From Trichopria drosophilae (Eukaryota; Arthropoda; Insecta; Hymenoptera; Diapriidae): a stretch of DNA of 64,000 nucleotides. Positions within the stretch are counted from its first letter, which is position 1; the number at the start of each line of letters is the position of its first letter. The stretch is from positions 98,451,001-98,515,000 of the forward strand of contig CM059587.1 of NCBI GenBank assembly GCA_030407085.1, given 5' to 3'. Shown here one piece after another: positions 61,716 through 64,000 of this stretch. A program made the translations under genes and the position numbers. Under the pieces are notes generated by a model, which worked only from the letters and a program-made list of their open reading frames with translations, did not search any database and was not told where the DNA came from.

Positions 61716-62100
61716 GTGGTTCGGAGTTCCGAAGTAATCGCTATGAGCACCAAAATGATCTCAATATGCCGCCACAAACTGGGTACCATCATCATCATCA
61801 ACATATCCATCATCAATCTCATGTTCATCTTTCATCCCAAGGACAGCGAACACCCGAACACATGCAGGCAATCCCGAAGCTCGAGCCACCTCCGACGCCA
61901 CCGGCACAATCGGATGATGTCCCCGGAGTCATCTGTGCCGGATGCGGACTTCGAATATCCGATAGGTTTTATCTGCAAGCCGTCGATAGAAGGTGGCATG
62001 CTTCGTGTCTCCAGTGTTCACACTGCCGTCAAGGACTCGACGGTGAAGTTACTTGCTTCAGTAGAGACGGAAATATTTATTGCAAGAAAGACTATTATCG
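61716..62100 (+). CDS. ap: apterous coding exon 3 (His-rich linker and first LIM domain)
   Basis: The exon encodes the end of codon 124 to residue 251 plus two bases. Residues 148-161 are a His-rich tract (HHHHQHIHHQSHVH). Residues 177-186 read PKLEPPPTPP, and the LIM1 zinc-binding domain follows. The visible ligands are C197, C200, H218, C221, C224, C227, C246 and D249, spaced C-x2-C-x17-H-x2-C-x2-C-x2-C-x18-C-x2-D, which fits the LIM consensus. The blocks DRFYL, RRWHASCLQC and SRDGNIYCK are near identical to Drosophila Apterous as I recall it, which separates this gene from other LIM-homeodomain classes. LIM domains bind Chip/LDB. The donor at 62101 is GTAAGT and cuts just after the LIM1 zinc ligands. 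An overlapping +1 frame is open from 61716 to 62144 but is a shadow. Confidence 0.93.
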
Positions 62101-64000
62101 GTAAGTCGATCTTAGTTTTCTCACGCCTATATATAGTACAGTAGTTTCTTGTAAGTGTTTGGAACTTTTAAATTCAAAACCTCGAGATATAACATAGGGT
62201 TATTGTATCTACTGAAAAGTGATAAGAATTATTATTACTTATGTAGGAGTATTGAATTGTATATGCTGTAAAAAGGAAGATACTTTCTCTTATCTCGGTT
62301 ACTATTACGTCAGTTTGTGGTGTTTATAATGCCGTAATTTTCTAATCCGCGATGGCGCGGCGGGTTTCAACCTCAGTTTCACTCGTTCGAAGGCCTTTTT
62401 TCGTTTCAACGATGTACGATATTGCGTCTCTGTTCCAAGATACTCCTCCATTCTTCTCGATCGAATTGTTAGGTTCCCATAAATAGTACCGGTGTTCTTT
62501 CTAGACCAATAAGGATTCTCTCACGTTTGCCGCGCGTCGCTTTCCATTCCTGGAAACAATTGTAGCAGTAAGTCGAAGAACGTACTCGCAGATATCACCT
62601 GTCTCGCCGCTGGTCGTATAAGTCCGCGGTGCAAATCATGATTAAAGGGTTCGCCGCCTTGAAGTGTACTTCGAGCCAAAATCGTCCAATGAGAAAAGCG
62701 CGCGGCGAAAGAATGGCGCTGGCATTAGACGCTAATAAACATCAACGTCACATTGTAAGATCGCAGCACGCTAATGCGCCAATTGAGACTTCAGTTCCTA
62801 TTGAATTTTTTGACATGGTCAAATTATCGAAAATATTTAGACGCTCGTCGGCGCGTAAGGTATCATTGCAATGTTGTGCACGCCATCACGTGGCGTGTGG
62901 TCAAGTGTAACGAGCAAAAAAGTCGTTTCTCTGAAAGACACAATTTCGTATACCGCACTTACAACGGCGGGGATGGTATTTTTCTTCGAACCGAATCGTG
63001 ATGCGCCTTGAAAGTTGCATCGAGATCGATTTCTTGCGGAGCAAGTGCACAAGAAGGGTGCAAAAGTATGAGAGAATCGAGGAGGTACCACGGTCTTTAG
63101 GGCCCCACACGGCGACATCTTTGCGTTCTCTTCTTCAACCACCGAACCTGGAGAGCTTCACATGAACGAAATCCACCAGCCGCTGTACTTGCCTATATCT
63201 TTGTACTGTTTATATTCGTACATACGGATGCCTGTATGGATGCAGGCACGTACGCTACGTAGACTCTTCGGGTCCATCCGCGAGCTAATGGTCACGACTC
63301 GGCCATTTACCTCCGGCGAAGCGTCGATTCTTGATAAGTAAATCACCGCCGATCTGGGCTTCACGAACGAGACGGTTGGTATAATGTAGTAAGCGTGGTT
63401 TAATACCTCAAGGGTGAGGTCGCTACAGAGGTCAAATTTCTGTGTAAAGCACTTAATAAATGCCTCTAATGTCACTAAAATAATCACAAAAATAGGAAAG
63501 CGTGGATGGTCTCATGTGAGAGAGCTGTTGCAGCAGGAAGGACAATTTACTTAGCGCTCCGAATCGTTAGTACCGGCCAATTCAAGTTGTGGGTGAAACG
63601 TGGAAGTGACAACAATTCAAAACTCGGAGATCGCGAATATTCCGACGAGCTCAGTTTTTAGCCGGGTTACCGTGCCGTAACGTATTATTTCGTACTGCAT
63701 GCGCAGTAATTCGCGAGAGAGTTATTAATCTTGGGACTTGGGGGCCTCCGTGTGAACACCGGGATGCACCGGTGCGCGTTGTCGCGTCGATGTTCGCACG
63801 TACACCGAGATATCTAAGTCTGTTGCGTGCATTCGCATGCATCTATAAAGTCGTATGGAACTGACATATCCAGGATTGGATAGCGCGAACATCCCGTCAC
63901 GACACGCTTTTGGCCGAAAGCCTTATCTCCTTTCTTCGCATGTGCGATCTGACCGTACCTCGACGGCTTCTCCGCTGTTATTAGGCAGGGACATCGCGTG
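62101..64000 (+). other. apterous intron 3, 5' part (continues past window)
   Basis: The intron starts with a perfect GTAAGT. No LIM2 or homeodomain coding is visible in any frame, so the next exon is outside. From about 62340 onward the DNA is CpG-rich, unlike the AT-rich introns elsewhere in the window, and contains motifs such as GCTAATAAACATCA near 62731 (forkhead-like core) and GTTATTAATC near 63720. I interpret it as possible enhancer DNA without direct proof. Short open frames here on both strands do not resemble proteins. Confidence 0.6.

Larger units (their letters stand above)
49037..62100 (+). other. ap: apterous gene, 5' part (three coding exons, 3' part outside window)
   Basis: Apterous is a LIM-homeodomain transcription factor (LHX2/LHX9 class). 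In insects it specifies dorsal wing identity, subsets of neurons and some muscles, acting in the nucleus with the LIM-binding cofactor Chip/LDB. The model joins 49037-49084, 61275-61596 and 61716-62100, giving 251 complete codons plus two bases. All visible splice sites are canonical: GTAAGT donor and TTCTAG acceptor for intron 1, GTACGT donor and TTTTTAG acceptor for intron 2, and GTAAGT for intron 3. Junction phases are 0, 1 and 2 and keep one open frame. The second LIM domain and homeodomain are absent and must lie downstream of base 64000. Many insects have two apterous paralogues (apA and apB); I cannot say which this is. Identity as an apterous-class gene is strong; the exon 1 assignment rests on N-terminal similarity to Drosophila recalled from memory. 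Confidence 0.85.

Noticed and set aside
61716..62144. 142-codon + frame overlapping apterous exon 3
   Set aside because: Shadow of the LIM-coding frame; it has no LIM ligands and reads across the donor at 62101.
62101..64000. Second LIM domain or homeodomain exon of apterous
   Set aside because: No frame shows the Cys/His spacing or homeodomain helix 3; the next exon must lie outside the window.

Overview
This is AT-rich eukaryotic nuclear DNA, almost certainly from an insect. The only gene that can be identified is the LIM-homeodomain selector gene apterous, on the + strand at the right end. Three coding exons are visible. A 48-base first exon (49037-49084) encodes MGVYEERAPPTTGMHW, close to the N-terminus of Drosophila Apterous as I remember it. 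A 322-base exon (61275-61596) encodes a Pro/Gly/His-rich linker. A 385-base exon (61716-62100) ends inside the first LIM domain. The exons join in frame (phases 0 and 1), and the last ends in phase 2 at a perfect donor, so the second LIM domain and the homeodomain lie beyond base 64000. Intron 1 is 12,190 bases, intron 2 is 119 bases, and intron 3 runs off the window. The mix of AT-rich desert with CpG-rich islands and short CCTAA/TAACC-rich repeats suggests Hymenoptera, but this is inference.

Bases 1-8280 are AT-rich and gene-free. Bases 8280-15640 are visibly richer in G+C and CpG; they hold several unassigned open frames (the best is a minus-strand candidate exon at 9678-9918), two TATA-like sites and a degenerate tandem array. 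Bases 15640-36100 are again AT-rich and repeat-laden. They include a dispersed family built around a CCATTTTGAAT core, TAACC-type tandem repeats, a CpG-rich stretch with a 40-base alternating purine-pyrimidine tract, a DIRS-like retroelement fragment, a foldback-type element with inverted arrays of a TTTTGGCGC unit, and a tRNA-derived sequence.

Two adjacent long palindromic elements lie at 37976-38950, and a pogo/Tigger-like MITE with TA target duplication lies at 39651-39908. Bases 39911-47600 show nothing recognisable. From 47700 composition changes to CpG-rich sequence, taken to be the apterous promoter and 5' leader.

Intron 1 alternates AT-rich sequence with islands near 49600-50280, 58080-58580, 59480-60240 and 60690-61080, which are candidate regulatory elements or unannotated exons. 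No prokaryotic features, rRNA, convincing intact tRNA, CRISPR array or intact transposase gene were seen. Most open frames in the window are short, lack splice support or protein-like character, and were left out.
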